Shown: one piece after another, positions 1 to 5,603 of the stretch
How the letters are laid out: every line of letters begins with the position of its first letter
Numbering within the stretch: position 1 is the first letter of the stretch
Origin: JARDZI01 sp041639705
GTDB taxonomy: Bacteria; Bacillota; Clostridia; Clostridiales; Caloramatoraceae
Assembly: GCA_041639705.1 (NCBI GenBank)
Contig: JBEQBT010000211.1
Coordinates: forward strand, 1-6,103
DNA: 6,103 nucleotides
Direction of reading: 5' to 3'
Made by a program: the position numbers and the translations under genes
Notes under the pieces: model-generated
The model's database searches: none
Told to the model about the DNA's origin: nothing
The model's input: only the letters and a program-made list of their open reading frames with translations

Positions 1-105
1 AAAACAATAATACCGGTAGGATTAATGGTACTTGGACATAAGGATCAGGAAAGGGAGGCTCCTGACAGGTATGAGGAGGGGAAGGTTCATTTGGAGGAAT
101 GGTGA
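1..105 (+). CDS. Nitroreductase-like protein, C-terminal fragment (5' end outside window)
   Basis: Reading frame 1 is open from the first base to a TGA at 103-105 and gives 34 residues ending in VHLEEW. The pattern IPVGLMVLGHKD, followed by a charged, proline-containing linker, then RYEEGKVH and a terminal tryptophan, matches how many FMN-dependent nitroreductase-family proteins end. Those enzymes reduce nitro or quinone substrates in the cytoplasm using NAD(P)H. None of the flavin-binding N-terminal part is in the window, so the family call rests only on the tail. The gene converges on the minus-strand gene at 266-856, and a long hairpin begins 65 bases after the stop. Codon use looks normal and nothing suggests decay. 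I am fairly sure the frame is coding and moderately sure of the family. Confidence 0.62.
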   Translation, partial: KTIIPVGLMVLGHKDQEREAPDRYEEGKVHLEEW

Positions 106-169
106 ACTTATAATAACAGGGATAAGGAAATTACTATCTTTTAAATATCAATTTGGTTGTAAATTCAGT

Positions 170-210
170 AATTAATCCATCAAATGCTTACAGCATTTGA
201 TGGATTAATT
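170..210. terminator. Long perfect hairpin between convergent genes, probable bidirectional terminator
   Basis: Positions 170-187 and 193-210 form an 18-bp perfect inverted repeat around a 5-base loop (TTACA). It lies between the stop of the plus-strand nitroreductase-like gene (105) and the stop of the minus-strand gene (266), where a shared terminator is expected. The outer base pairs are A/T (ATTAAT), so each strand leaves the stem through a U-rich arm, but no long uninterrupted T-run follows on either side. Termination is therefore inferred from position and stem length more than from a classical U-tract. Confidence 0.7.
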
Positions 211-265
211 TGTAAAGAATGGTTTGAGTGAAATGATAGTGATTTTAAACCTGTGACCTGGCATG

Positions 266-856
266 TTAAAACCCTAGTATTGCCTTAATATCTGAAAGCT
301 CATAATCCTTTGTAAATATGCCCATGGCATTGAGGCACATGGCATCAAAGGCAATCAGCTTGAAATGATCAACCTGGTCAGCTTCCTTAATACGCTGAAG
401 TTGCTCAAGCATTTCCAGCCCTCCTGAGGCCTCCTTAATAACAAAGTATTTTGCGCCATAAAATGATATAAGCTTTAACATCTCATTTCCTGACCATATT
501 TCATTTGGTATGTAGACTGCCACCACTTGATCCTCTACTTTTGTTTTACCAAACAGATTAAGAAGTGAAGAATTTGGGGAGGATATGACCCTTGAGCATC
601 TATATTCCAAACCCAGTGCTTTTATATCCTCAATAAATTCATAAGTATATGAATCACGCTTTTTAGGAGGCAGGTTAAGAAGAGAACCATTAAGCTCCAT
701 TATTACATTACTGTTTCCTATTAGTTTGGAGAGTATATCATAGCTGTTTTCTTTTTTTTGTTCTTCCGAGGCCTTTTTATTGATTGTTAACATAAACCGC
801 GGGCCGCCGTCTGTTAACCAGGACTTGTTTTCTTTAAGCTTTATAATATCATCCAT
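266..856 (-). CDS. Conserved-looking hypothetical protein, 196 aa
   Basis: I do not recognise this protein. The frame could extend to an ATG at 871, but that start lacks a ribosome binding site and would overlap the GGAGG at 865-869. That GGAGG sits 8 bases before the ATG at 854-856, so I take 856 as the start, giving 196 residues beginning MDDIIKLKEN. The protein is soluble, with no signal peptide or membrane span, and appears to alternate strands and helices: hydrophobic strand-like runs lie near residues 50-55 (NVIMEL), 110-116 (QVVAVYI), 136-141 (KYFVIK) and 166-171 (KLIAFD). It has two cysteines (87 and 174), not arranged as a metal or redox motif. It seems monocistronic, with its own extended -10 promoter and a hairpin downstream. 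It is very likely a real gene because of its length, its ribosome site and its bounded position. No function is proposed. Confidence 0.83.
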   Translation of the reverse strand: MDDIIKLKENKSWLTDGGPRFMLTINKKASEEQKKENSYDILSKLIGNSNVIMELNGSLLNLPPKKRDSYTYEFIEDIKALGLEYRCSRVISSPNSSLLNLFGKTKVEDQVVAVYIPNEIWSGNEMLKLISFYGAKYFVIKEASGGLEMLEQLQRIKEADQVDHFKLIAFDAMCLNAMGIFTKDYELSDIKAILGF

Positions 857-862
857 TTGCAC

Positions 863-869
863 AACCTCC
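863..869 (-). promoter_or_regulatory. Ribosome binding site that fixes the start of the 196-aa gene
   Basis: On the minus strand GGAGGTT lies 8 bases before the ATG at 854-856, which is ideal spacing. It falls inside the extra five codons that the ATG at 871 would add, so the shorter start is preferred. Confidence 0.75.
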
Positions 870-885
870 ATTCATTTATAACAAA

Positions 886-894
886 AGTATAGCA
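886..894 (-). promoter_or_regulatory. Probable extended -10 promoter of the 196-aa gene
   Basis: The minus strand reads TGCTATACT, a TGN extension followed by a near-consensus -10 hexamer (TATACT at 886-891). It ends 29 bases before the ATG at 856 and implies a leader of roughly 20-25 bases. No good -35 hexamer is seen at 16-18 bases upstream. This is usual for extended -10 promoters but keeps the call tentative. Confidence 0.5.
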
Positions 895-1167
895 TTAATT
901 AAGCATGCCTGCCATCTCAGGATATTTGACAGTCACGTCACAGACCATAGGAGGGACAGTTCTGAGATAATTCCATATCTTTTGGCACAACTAGCATGGA
1001 CAATATTTACTTTTCATATTTATTAAGGGATATTAAGGTTGATTTTAAAGGGGTAGAAGAGTTCATTATCTGCTTCGTCTCCCTGGTTCCCCCATAACAG
1101 TATAGTGGCATAATGTTCCAGCTTTTATTATTAGCAAAATCAACACAATTTCTTAGCAGAACTGCAT
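895..1167. other. Gene-poor stretch with repeat-like and decayed-coding-like sequence
   Basis: No intact gene is visible between the promoter of the 196-aa gene and the terminator of the secreted-protein gene. Two things stand out. One is AGGGACAGTTCTGA at 952-965, preceded by CAGTCACGTCACA at 930-942, which resembles dispersed intergenic repeats of Clostridia and recurs in degenerate form at 2190-2203 and 2122-2134. The other is a minus-strand open frame at 1023-1124 that reads like a protein C-terminus (EADNELFYPFKINLNIP then stop) but has no start codon or ribosome site. The region may be debris of an inserted element. No promoter for a neighbouring gene was seen in it. Confidence 0.4.
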
Positions 1168-1200
1168 AAAAAAAGCCATAGGCCAAAGGCCTAGGGCTTT
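1168..1200 (-). terminator. Rho-independent terminator of the secreted repeat protein gene
   Basis: On the minus strand a 13-bp stem with one mismatch (arms 1188-1200 and 1172-1184, loop 1185-1187) is GC-rich near the loop. It runs into seven T residues (1174-1168). It begins 18 bases after the stop codon at 1219-1221, and it is the clearest intrinsic terminator in the window. Confidence 0.9.
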
Positions 1201-1218
1201 GATATGAAAGGTATATAT

Positions 1219-2049
1219 CTATTCTGTCTTTGAAGCTGATGTAGTGGCACTTGAAGTAGCATCGACCGGTTTGTTCATTCTAGAAAATCCTGGACCACCA
1301 TGGCCACGGCCTTTGCCCATTAGAAGAACTTTAGCTATTGCATTAAGCTGTGCCTGTGTTAGTGTTCCGTTATCAACTAATGCTGACAGGGGATTTTTCT
1401 TTACCTCTGCTTTCTCAGCAGTCGAATCCTTGGGTTCTGCTGGAACAGTACCAGGAGCCGGCTTATTTGCTTCAAGTGTATTTATGTATGCCAATACCTT
1501 ATCCGATTGTTCCTTAGTGATTGTACCTGCTTTAACAAGTGAACTTAATCCTTCAGTTAATTTTGCTTTCATTTCAGCATCACGATTTTCCTCAAGCTTT
1601 GCTTTAGCTGCATTGGCTTTTTCCTGGGTTATGATGTCGTTGGAAACTGCCTGGGTGAATATATCACCTTTCATTTGAGGAGCTTTTCCTTTAATTGAAT
1701 CGAAATATGCCTTTCTTTCAGAATCAGTCATATTCTTGATTTTATCAATTTCAGCCTGACGTGCCTGATCCTTTGATTTTGATAGTGCCAAAATTTTGTC
1801 TGATTCAGCCTGGGTAATAACACCTGCTTTAACAAGGGTCTTTAAATCATTCTCAATGTTGTTTTTACCTATGTTTTTCTCAAAACTCCCTTCTTTGCCT
1901 TTAAACATCTTTCCTGCAATAGACGGGGGGCCATGTAAAACATTTTTTACAGTTGCAGATGTTTTTGTATCTGCCAGCGCAATTGCACCTGTAGAGAGGA
2001 TAGTTCCTCCGATTACTAAACTACTAATTACTTTGTTAAAAGTTTTCAT
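1219..2049 (-). CDS. Secreted helical-repeat protein with Gly/His-rich C-terminal tail, 276 aa
   Basis: The first 26 residues form a Sec signal peptide: a basic start (MKTFNK), a hydrophobic core, and an ALA cleavage site before D27. There is no lipobox, sortase motif or cysteine, so the mature protein should be released or loosely held at the cell surface. Four short repeats follow the pattern L-x-x-L-V-x-x-G-x-I-T-x-x-[EQ]-x-x-D-K-I-L: residues 69-89 (LVKAGVITQAESDKIL), 131-152 (a weaker copy), 168-189 (LVKAGTITKEQSDKVL) and 221-243 (LVDNGTLTQAQLNAI). They are joined by charged helical linkers and a Pro/Ala-rich spacer (about 196-212). The tail holds GKGRGHGGPGF (246-256) and a Ser/Thr/Ala-rich end. 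The helix-G-[IL]-T-helix unit recalls SHOCT-like and DUF2680-like small domains of secreted Firmicute proteins; that is a resemblance, not a family assignment. The gene starts at an ATG with AGGAG six bases upstream and is monocistronic. Function is unknown; binding to the wall or to metal is possible but unsupported. Confidence 0.88.
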   Translation of the reverse strand: MKTFNKVISSLVIGGTILSTGAIALADTKTSATVKNVLHGPPSIAGKMFKGKEGSFEKNIGKNNIENDLKTLVKAGVITQAESDKILALSKSKDQARQAEIDKIKNMTDSERKAYFDSIKGKAPQMKGDIFTQAVSNDIITQEKANAAKAKLEENRDAEMKAKLTEGLSSLVKAGTITKEQSDKVLAYINTLEANKPAPGTVPAEPKDSTAEKAEVKKNPLSALVDNGTLTQAQLNAIAKVLLMGKGRGHGGPGFSRMNKPVDATSSATTSASKTE

Positions 2050-2085
2050 TTTTTTCTCCTTTCTAAAACTTATTTTGTAACTTTA

Positions 2086-2119
2086 TTTATATTGTAGTAC
2101 AGAAATACTAAAGAAGTGG
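2086..2119 (-). promoter_or_regulatory. Weak candidate promoter of the secreted repeat protein gene
   Basis: The minus strand has TACAAT (2091-2096) overlapping TATAAA (2086-2091), 37-42 bases before the ATG at 2049, a suitable place for a -10 box. The matching -35 positions (for example CCACTT at 2114-2119) are poor. Either the gene needs an activator or another sigma factor, or the promoter lies elsewhere in the gap. Confidence 0.3.
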
Positions 2120-2332
2120 GGCAGTAACGTGGCAAATTTGTTAAGATTATGTGTACATTTCCAATTGCTAATATAAGATGTGAGGGATAAGGGATAGTTC
2201 TGAAACATTACTTACAAAAATTATTCAAGCAAACTCTAGGGATAATTTGTCCCTAGGAATTTATATTTCCAGGGTTAGTTAAATTGGGAAAGAGGAAACT
2301 AGCAAGGCTTTACTTAAATATGATGATAACAA
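2120..2332. other. Non-coding gap between the secreted-protein gene and the exporter operon
   Basis: No gene is seen on either strand. The stretch holds a degenerate copy (AGGGATAGTTCTGA, 2190-2203) of the repeat-like string at 952-965, and the inverted repeat at 2236-2256 listed separately. The remainder is AT-rich with no recognisable riboswitch or RNA fold. Confidence 0.4.
2236..2256. repeat. Short inverted repeat CTAGGGA-N7-TCCCTAG
   Basis: Seven-base perfect arms (2236-2242 and 2250-2256) flank a 7-base AT-rich loop. The arms are stable as RNA, but neither strand is followed by a clear T-run. It lies about 190 bases upstream of the secreted-protein start and about 110 bases past the end of the exporter operon. 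It could be a protein-binding site or a minor terminator; the sequence does not decide. Confidence 0.45.
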
Positions 2333-2354
2333 ATGGCAGTCATATGACTGCCAT
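2333..2354 (-). terminator. Palindrome just past the exporter operon, probable terminator
   Basis: ATGGCAGTC and GACTGCCAT pair perfectly around ATAT, a 22-base palindrome whose near edge is 14 bases beyond the last stop codon of the operon (2368-2370). On the minus strand the stem runs into TTGTTATC, which is only modestly U-rich. Position and stem strength support an operon terminator; the weak U-tract lowers certainty. Confidence 0.6.
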
Positions 2355-2367
2355 AATTTTAGTTATT

Positions 2368-3159
2368 TCAAACACTCAGGTCCCTGTTTTGATACAAGAA
2401 ATATGTTGAAACGGAAAAGACTGCTACAAGTAGAATAGAGATCAAAACGACACTGACACTTAAGCCCTTACCATTTACAATATCAATATAACTGAAATAT
2501 TTAAAGGGTGAAAGTAGGTTTATGGCATTTATGCGATCAGTCAAATCCGTTATCTTGGAAACTATAAATGAGCCAAAGAGTATGCCTGCAGCAATAGAAC
2601 CTGAGGCTTTGGCATTTTTCCTGAAAGCAGAAAGCAAAGCTCCAAGTGATAGGAATATTAACTGAACTATAAGCATGCTCAGCATAAACAATGCTATTTC
2701 ACCTGAAATATCCTTCCCCTTATTATAGGCAGCTACCATAAGGACTGAGGAAAATAGTGTAACTGCATTGACAACTATAACATTTACAAGGGCTGCAAGA
2801 AGCTTTGAAGTAATGACAGCAGAACGGGACACTGGTTTAACCATCAGAAATTCAGTAGTCTTGTCCCTCTCTTCTTTGCCTATAATGCCGCTGCCAATAA
2901 GTACTGCATGTATTGCAGTTGTAACCTCTAAATAGGGAAACAGGAATGCATAAAAGCCGCTCATTGTAGTGACATCAAAGGAGCCCATTCCAAGTATTGC
3001 CTTTATGGAATAGGGTATTTTGTCAAAAACTGCGCTGCTGGCTCCGGAGGAGTAAGCAGTATACTTGCTCATACCGCTTAAGACGAACAAAATCATGCTT
3101 GCACTCCATATGATCAAAGCTTTTCTATTGGCCTTCAATTCTCTTAAAAAAATATCCAT
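2368..3159 (-). CDS. ABC-2 type exporter permease, second of a paralogous pair, 263 aa
   Basis: This integral membrane protein would form the channel of the exporter together with the neighbouring permease and the ATPase. About six membrane helices are visible near residues 14-30, 68-92, 115-145, 155-178, 185-202 and 232-255. The conserved cytoplasmic segment KEERDKTTEFLMVKPVSR (95-112) is followed by SKLLAAL, and LLSPFKYFSYIDIV lies near 215-228. These are hallmarks of ABC-2 permease subunits of the BcrB / NosY / YxlG kind. The frame could open earlier at TTG (3195) or ATG (3192), overlapping the upstream stop, but GGAGG at 3167-3171 lies 7 bases before the ATG at 3157-3159. That start also aligns MDIFLRELKANRK with MNMYLFELKSQRK of its sister. 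It is the last gene of the operon, 32 bases after the preceding stop. The substrate is unknown; drugs or antimicrobial peptides are typical for such systems. Confidence 0.9.
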   Translation of the reverse strand: MDIFLRELKANRKALIIWSASMILFVLSGMSKYTAYSSGASSAVFDKIPYSIKAILGMGSFDVTTMSGFYAFLFPYLEVTTAIHAVLIGSGIIGKEERDKTTEFLMVKPVSRSAVITSKLLAALVNVIVVNAVTLFSSVLMVAAYNKGKDISGEIALFMLSMLIVQLIFLSLGALLSAFRKNAKASGSIAAGILFGSFIVSKITDLTDRINAINLLSPFKYFSYIDIVNGKGLSVSVVLISILLVAVFSVSTYFLYQNRDLSV

Positions 3160-3165
3160 AGTCAG

Positions 3166-3173
3166 ACCTCCTT
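3166..3173 (-). promoter_or_regulatory. Ribosome binding site fixing the start of the second permease
   Basis: The minus strand reads AAGGAGGT, with GGAGG seven bases before the ATG at 3157-3159. It lies within the 12 codons a start at 3195 would add and argues for the shorter protein. Confidence 0.75.
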
Positions 3174-3191
3174 TATTAAGCTGTGACAACA

Positions 3192-3995
3192 TCAATTCAC
3201 AGAGTGAATATCCTTTCTGGTATATATAATATAGCTTATTGCAGTTCCAGCTAATACAATGACTGCACCCGTAATCATATAGGCTGCCTCATAGCTTGCA
3301 TTTTTAATAATATAAGTGATATCAAAATATTTAAAGGGAGAAAGGAAACGGGCTCCTTCATCACCTTTACCTGTAGAAATCAGAGCGCCTAGCATGTATA
3401 ATCCCATTACAACACCAAGTGAAACGGGAAGCACCGATTTCAACCTCTTAAAGAACACTGAAACAGCCACTCCAACTGCAAGGAAAATAAGCTGTATAAA
3501 AAGCAGAGTAAGATTGATCATGAAGAACAATTTTCCACTAAAGTCTGCTGTTTTAACCATGCTCCCCATTATTAGAGACAGGGTACCAAATACAATATTT
3601 GTGGCAAGTATTGTGGTTAAAGCCGCCAAAAGCTTTGCACTTACGATAGCAGGGCGTGAAACCGGCTTAACCAGAAGAAAATCTGCAGTTCGCTCCCTTG
3701 ACTCCTTTGAAACTATAGAAGCTCCAAGATTCATAGCTTGAATGGCTCCACAGAGGACAATAAAAGAAAATATCATGGAATAGAACCCTAAAATTGATGT
3801 AATATAGTCAAGGTTAATTCCAAGCATTGCCCTGACAGATGCCGGGTAGTTGCTCATCAGCTCTTTAAAATCAGCTGCATCCTTTGCCATGCTTGGATAT
3901 ATTGAAAGGAACAGGGCGGACAGTGCAACAAGGGTAAATGTCCACATAATAGCTGATTTACGCTGTGACTTAAGCTCGAATAGATACATATTCAT
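3192..3995 (-). CDS. ABC-2 type exporter permease, first of a paralogous pair, 267 aa
   Basis: Like its downstream sister, this is a six-helix ABC-2 permease. Hydrophobic spans lie near residues 15-33, 66-95, 118-145, 156-182, 187-206 and 236-258. The signature cytoplasmic stretch KESRERTADFLLVKPVSR (97-114) is followed by SAKLLAAL, and FLSPFKYFDITYII is at 217-230. The two permeases share these blocks, their N-terminal pattern and overall layout but differ elsewhere, so they look like an old tandem duplication that now likely works as a heterodimer. The ATG at 3993-3995 has AAAGGAGG ending 10 bases upstream; a second ATG six bases further in is less likely because the spacing would be 16. 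The start lies 5 bases after the ATPase stop, with its ribosome site inside the ATPase coding end, so translational coupling is expected. Confidence 0.92.
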   Translation of the reverse strand: MNMYLFELKSQRKSAIMWTFTLVALSALFLSIYPSMAKDAADFKELMSNYPASVRAMLGINLDYITSILGFYSMIFSFIVLCGAIQAMNLGASIVSKESRERTADFLLVKPVSRPAIVSAKLLAALTTILATNIVFGTLSLIMGSMVKTADFSGKLFFMINLTLLFIQLIFLAVGVAVSVFFKRLKSVLPVSLGVVMGLYMLGALISTGKGDEGARFLSPFKYFDITYIIKNASYEAAYMITGAVIVLAGTAISYIIYTRKDIHSVN

Positions 3996-4000
3996 ACTGC

Positions 4001-4882
4001 CTAATCCTCCTTTGCATAGTAGTGCATGAAGATTTCCTCAAGGTCTGGCTCCTCAATTGATATATTGCGAAGCTGGATTTCGGCGATTCTTTTCATCATA
4101 GTATTGATATTTCCCTTGAATATAAAGCTGGCGGTGCTGCCCTTGACTTCAATATCATTTATACCCTTCAGGTTGAATATTCCTTCAGGTAGAGGGGACA
4201 TAGCCTCAATACGGAATCTTTTGTAGTTATTCTTCTGCAGAGTGCTCATTTTTTCAAGCTTTATTATCCTGCCTTCCTTGATGAATGCAACACGGCTGCA
4301 CATTTTCTGTACTTCTCCCAATATGTGTGAGGAAAAGAAAACCGTGGCACCTTTTTTGTTTTCCTCCACAATAAGCTCAAAAAACCTCTGCTGCATCAGT
4401 GGGTCAAGACCGCTTGTTGGCTCGTCCAGTATAATAAGCTTGGGCTCATGCAGCAGGCCCTGGACTATGCCAACCTTCTTCTTATTGCCAAAGGAAAGGT
4501 CGTCTATTTTCTTTTTAAGATCCAAATCCATTATTTCAGCAAGCTCGTTTATCCTCTTGGTACAATCCTTCTTGTAGAAGCTGGCTGAATATTTGAGAAG
4601 ATCAATGACCCTCATATTATCGTAATAAAATACCTCAGAAGGCAGGTATCCTAGTTCCCTTCTTATCTCGGGATTTTTGGTGCAGCTTTTTCCAAATATA
4701 GTAGCACTGCCGCTGGTTGGATAGATGAGGCCCAGGAGTGTACGTATTGTCGTTGATTTTCCGGCACCGTTAGGCCCTATAAACCCGAAAATCTCCCCTT
4801 GCTCTATATTTAAATTCACATCTATGATGCCTCTTGCCTTTCCATATTGCTTTGTAAGATTTTTAATTTCTATGACACTCAT
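4001..4882 (-). CDS. ABC exporter ATP-binding protein, 293 aa
   Basis: This cytoplasmic ATPase powers the two permeases encoded just downstream. The nucleotide-binding domain fills about residues 1-220: Walker A GPNGAGKST (36-44), a Q-loop region reading GYLPSE (78-83), signature LSFGNKKKV (129-137), Walker B LIILDEP (149-155), D-loop SGLD (157-160) and switch histidine in SSHIL (H186). The signature departs from canonical LSGGQ, and the Q-loop glutamine seems replaced by serine; both variations occur in the BcrA / YxlF-like exporter class, so I do not read them as loss of function. Residues about 220-293 form a C-terminal domain ending in EEPDLEEIFMHYY, a common ending in this class. The ATG at 4880-4882 is preceded by GGAGG nine bases upstream. 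The gap to the repressor stop is 39 bases with no terminator. Drug, bacitracin-like or peptide export is plausible by class only. Confidence 0.95.
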   Translation of the reverse strand: MSVIEIKNLTKQYGKARGIIDVNLNIEQGEIFGFIGPNGAGKSTTIRTLLGLIYPTSGSATIFGKSCTKNPEIRRELGYLPSEVFYYDNMRVIDLLKYSASFYKKDCTKRINELAEIMDLDLKKKIDDLSFGNKKKVGIVQGLLHEPKLIILDEPTSGLDPLMQQRFFELIVEENKKGATVFFSSHILGEVQKMCSRVAFIKEGRIIKLEKMSTLQKNNYKRFRIEAMSPLPEGIFNLKGINDIEVKGSTASFIFKGNINTMMKRIAEIQLRNISIEEPDLEEIFMHYYAKED

Positions 4883-4921
4883 GACTATTGCCCTCCTTTA
4901 TTTTCATTAATAAAAGAATAT

Positions 4922-5560
4922 TTATGATCTACTTTTATAACTGGGGTTCACATACTCCTCTTTATAGAAATTATTCTTAAGCATATTCAAGCATTTATCG
5001 AATTCCTTGAACATAATTTCATAATCAATTTCCGCCTTATCTGAGAGTTGATTCATATAACCATCAGTAAGCCACAGAAGCATTTTCACAAAGAGCTTTA
5101 AATCAATATCCTCTTTGAATTTTGAATAATCCATGCCTTGAAAAGCAATTTTGTTTCTAAAATCTTCACCCTTTTCAAACAGGGCCCTTAAATCATCCTT
5201 TACCTCCTCATCCTTTTCAAAATATATACTTTTTAAAAATAAAGATATTGAAGGATACTTTTTCATAGCTGAAATTTCAATTTCAGATGATTGCTTTATC
5301 CTGTCGAAGAAATCAGTAACTGTGCTGTCAAACTTTTCGTTCACTTCATTCATAATGATACTTCCGCATAAATTAACCAGATAAAAGTATAATGCTTTTT
5401 TTGTGCCAAAGTAGTGAAATACCATTGCCTTTGAAATCCCTGCAGCAGCTGCAATGTCGCTGACGGATGTTTTTTTATAACCATTGGTTCCAAAGGAACT
5501 TAGTGCAGCGTTGATTATCGTATCTTGCTTTATCTGTGGTAAAGCGAAAAATTTTTCCAA
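4922..5560 (-). CDS. TetR-family transcriptional repressor, 212 aa, TTG start
   Basis: The N-terminus carries a TetR-type DNA-binding domain: helix 1 from about residue 9 (QIKQDTIINAALSSFGTNGY), then the helix-turn-helix around 32-51 (SVSDIAAAAGISKAMVFHYF) and the usual following TKKALYFYL. The remainder is a helical ligand-binding and dimerisation region with no recognisable ligand signature. Length is typical for the family. The start is TTG (5558-5560): no in-frame ATG occurs before codon 46, inside the HTH, and MEKFF followed by LPQIKQ is the normal family beginning. GAGG at 5568-5571 lies 7 bases upstream. The gene leads the exporter operon, and two matching palindromes overlap its promoter. 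It therefore most likely represses itself and the transporter, with release by an inducer that may be an export substrate. Family assignment is firm; the regulatory model is inference. Confidence 0.94.
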   Translation of the reverse strand: MEKFFALPQIKQDTIINAALSSFGTNGYKKTSVSDIAAAAGISKAMVFHYFGTKKALYFYLVNLCGSIIMNEVNEKFDSTVTDFFDRIKQSSEIEISAMKKYPSISLFLKSIYFEKDEEVKDDLRALFEKGEDFRNKIAFQGMDYSKFKEDIDLKLFVKMLLWLTDGYMNQLSDKAEIDYEIMFKEFDKCLNMLKNNFYKEEYVNPSYKSRS

Positions 5561-5562
5561 AA

Positions 5563-5571
5563 CCTCACCTC
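5563..5571 (-). promoter_or_regulatory. Doubled GAGG ribosome binding site before the TTG start of the repressor
   Basis: The minus strand reads GAGGTGAGG before the TTG. The first GAGG (5568-5571) is 7 bases from the start and is the workable site; the second (5563-5566) is only 2 bases away. This supports the TTG and makes the embedded GTGs, which are out of frame, poor alternatives. Confidence 0.65.
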
Positions 5572-5582
5572 ACAAATTTTTA

Positions 5583-5599
5583 TAAACCGAATCGGTTGA
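5583..5599. promoter_or_regulatory. TetR operator, promoter-proximal site (O1)
   Basis: The 17-mer TAAACCGAATCGGTTGA contains a perfect 13-base palindrome, AACCGA-A-TCGGTT (5585-5597), centred at 5591. It covers the expected transcription start of the operon, 7 or so bases past the -10 box. Its size and symmetry fit a TetR-family dimer site, and it shares its left half exactly with the second site at 5616-5632. Confidence 0.82.
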
Positions 5600-5603
5600 T
5601 TTG

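Noticed and set aside
857..871. Five-codon N-terminal extension (ATG at 871) of the 196-aa protein
   Set aside because: It lacks its own ribosome binding site and covers the GGAGG that serves the ATG at 856 at ideal spacing.
1007..1279. Long minus-strand frame overlapping the end of the secreted-protein gene and its terminator
   Set aside because: It has no start codon with a ribosome site, overlaps a real gene in another frame and runs through the terminator, so it is most likely chance openness.
1244..1678. Plus-strand open frame of 144 codons
   Set aside because: It lies antisense inside the secreted repeat protein gene, which has a signal peptide, ribosome site and terminator. The plus-strand frame has none of these and reads as a shadow of the repeats.
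3160..3195. Twelve-codon N-terminal extension of the second permease (TTG at 3195 or ATG at 3192), which would overlap the upstream stop
   Set aside because: A strong AAGGAGG lies inside the extension seven bases before the ATG at 3159, and the shorter start aligns with its paralogue.
3316..3741. Plus-strand open frame of 141 codons
   Set aside because: It is antisense to a clear ABC-2 permease, has no credible ribosome binding site, and its product has no recognisable domain.
4242..4577. Plus-strand open frame of 111 codons
   Set aside because: It is the complement of the ATPase core, including the Walker B and signature region. Its Ser/Ile/Leu-rich product is typical of an antisense shadow.
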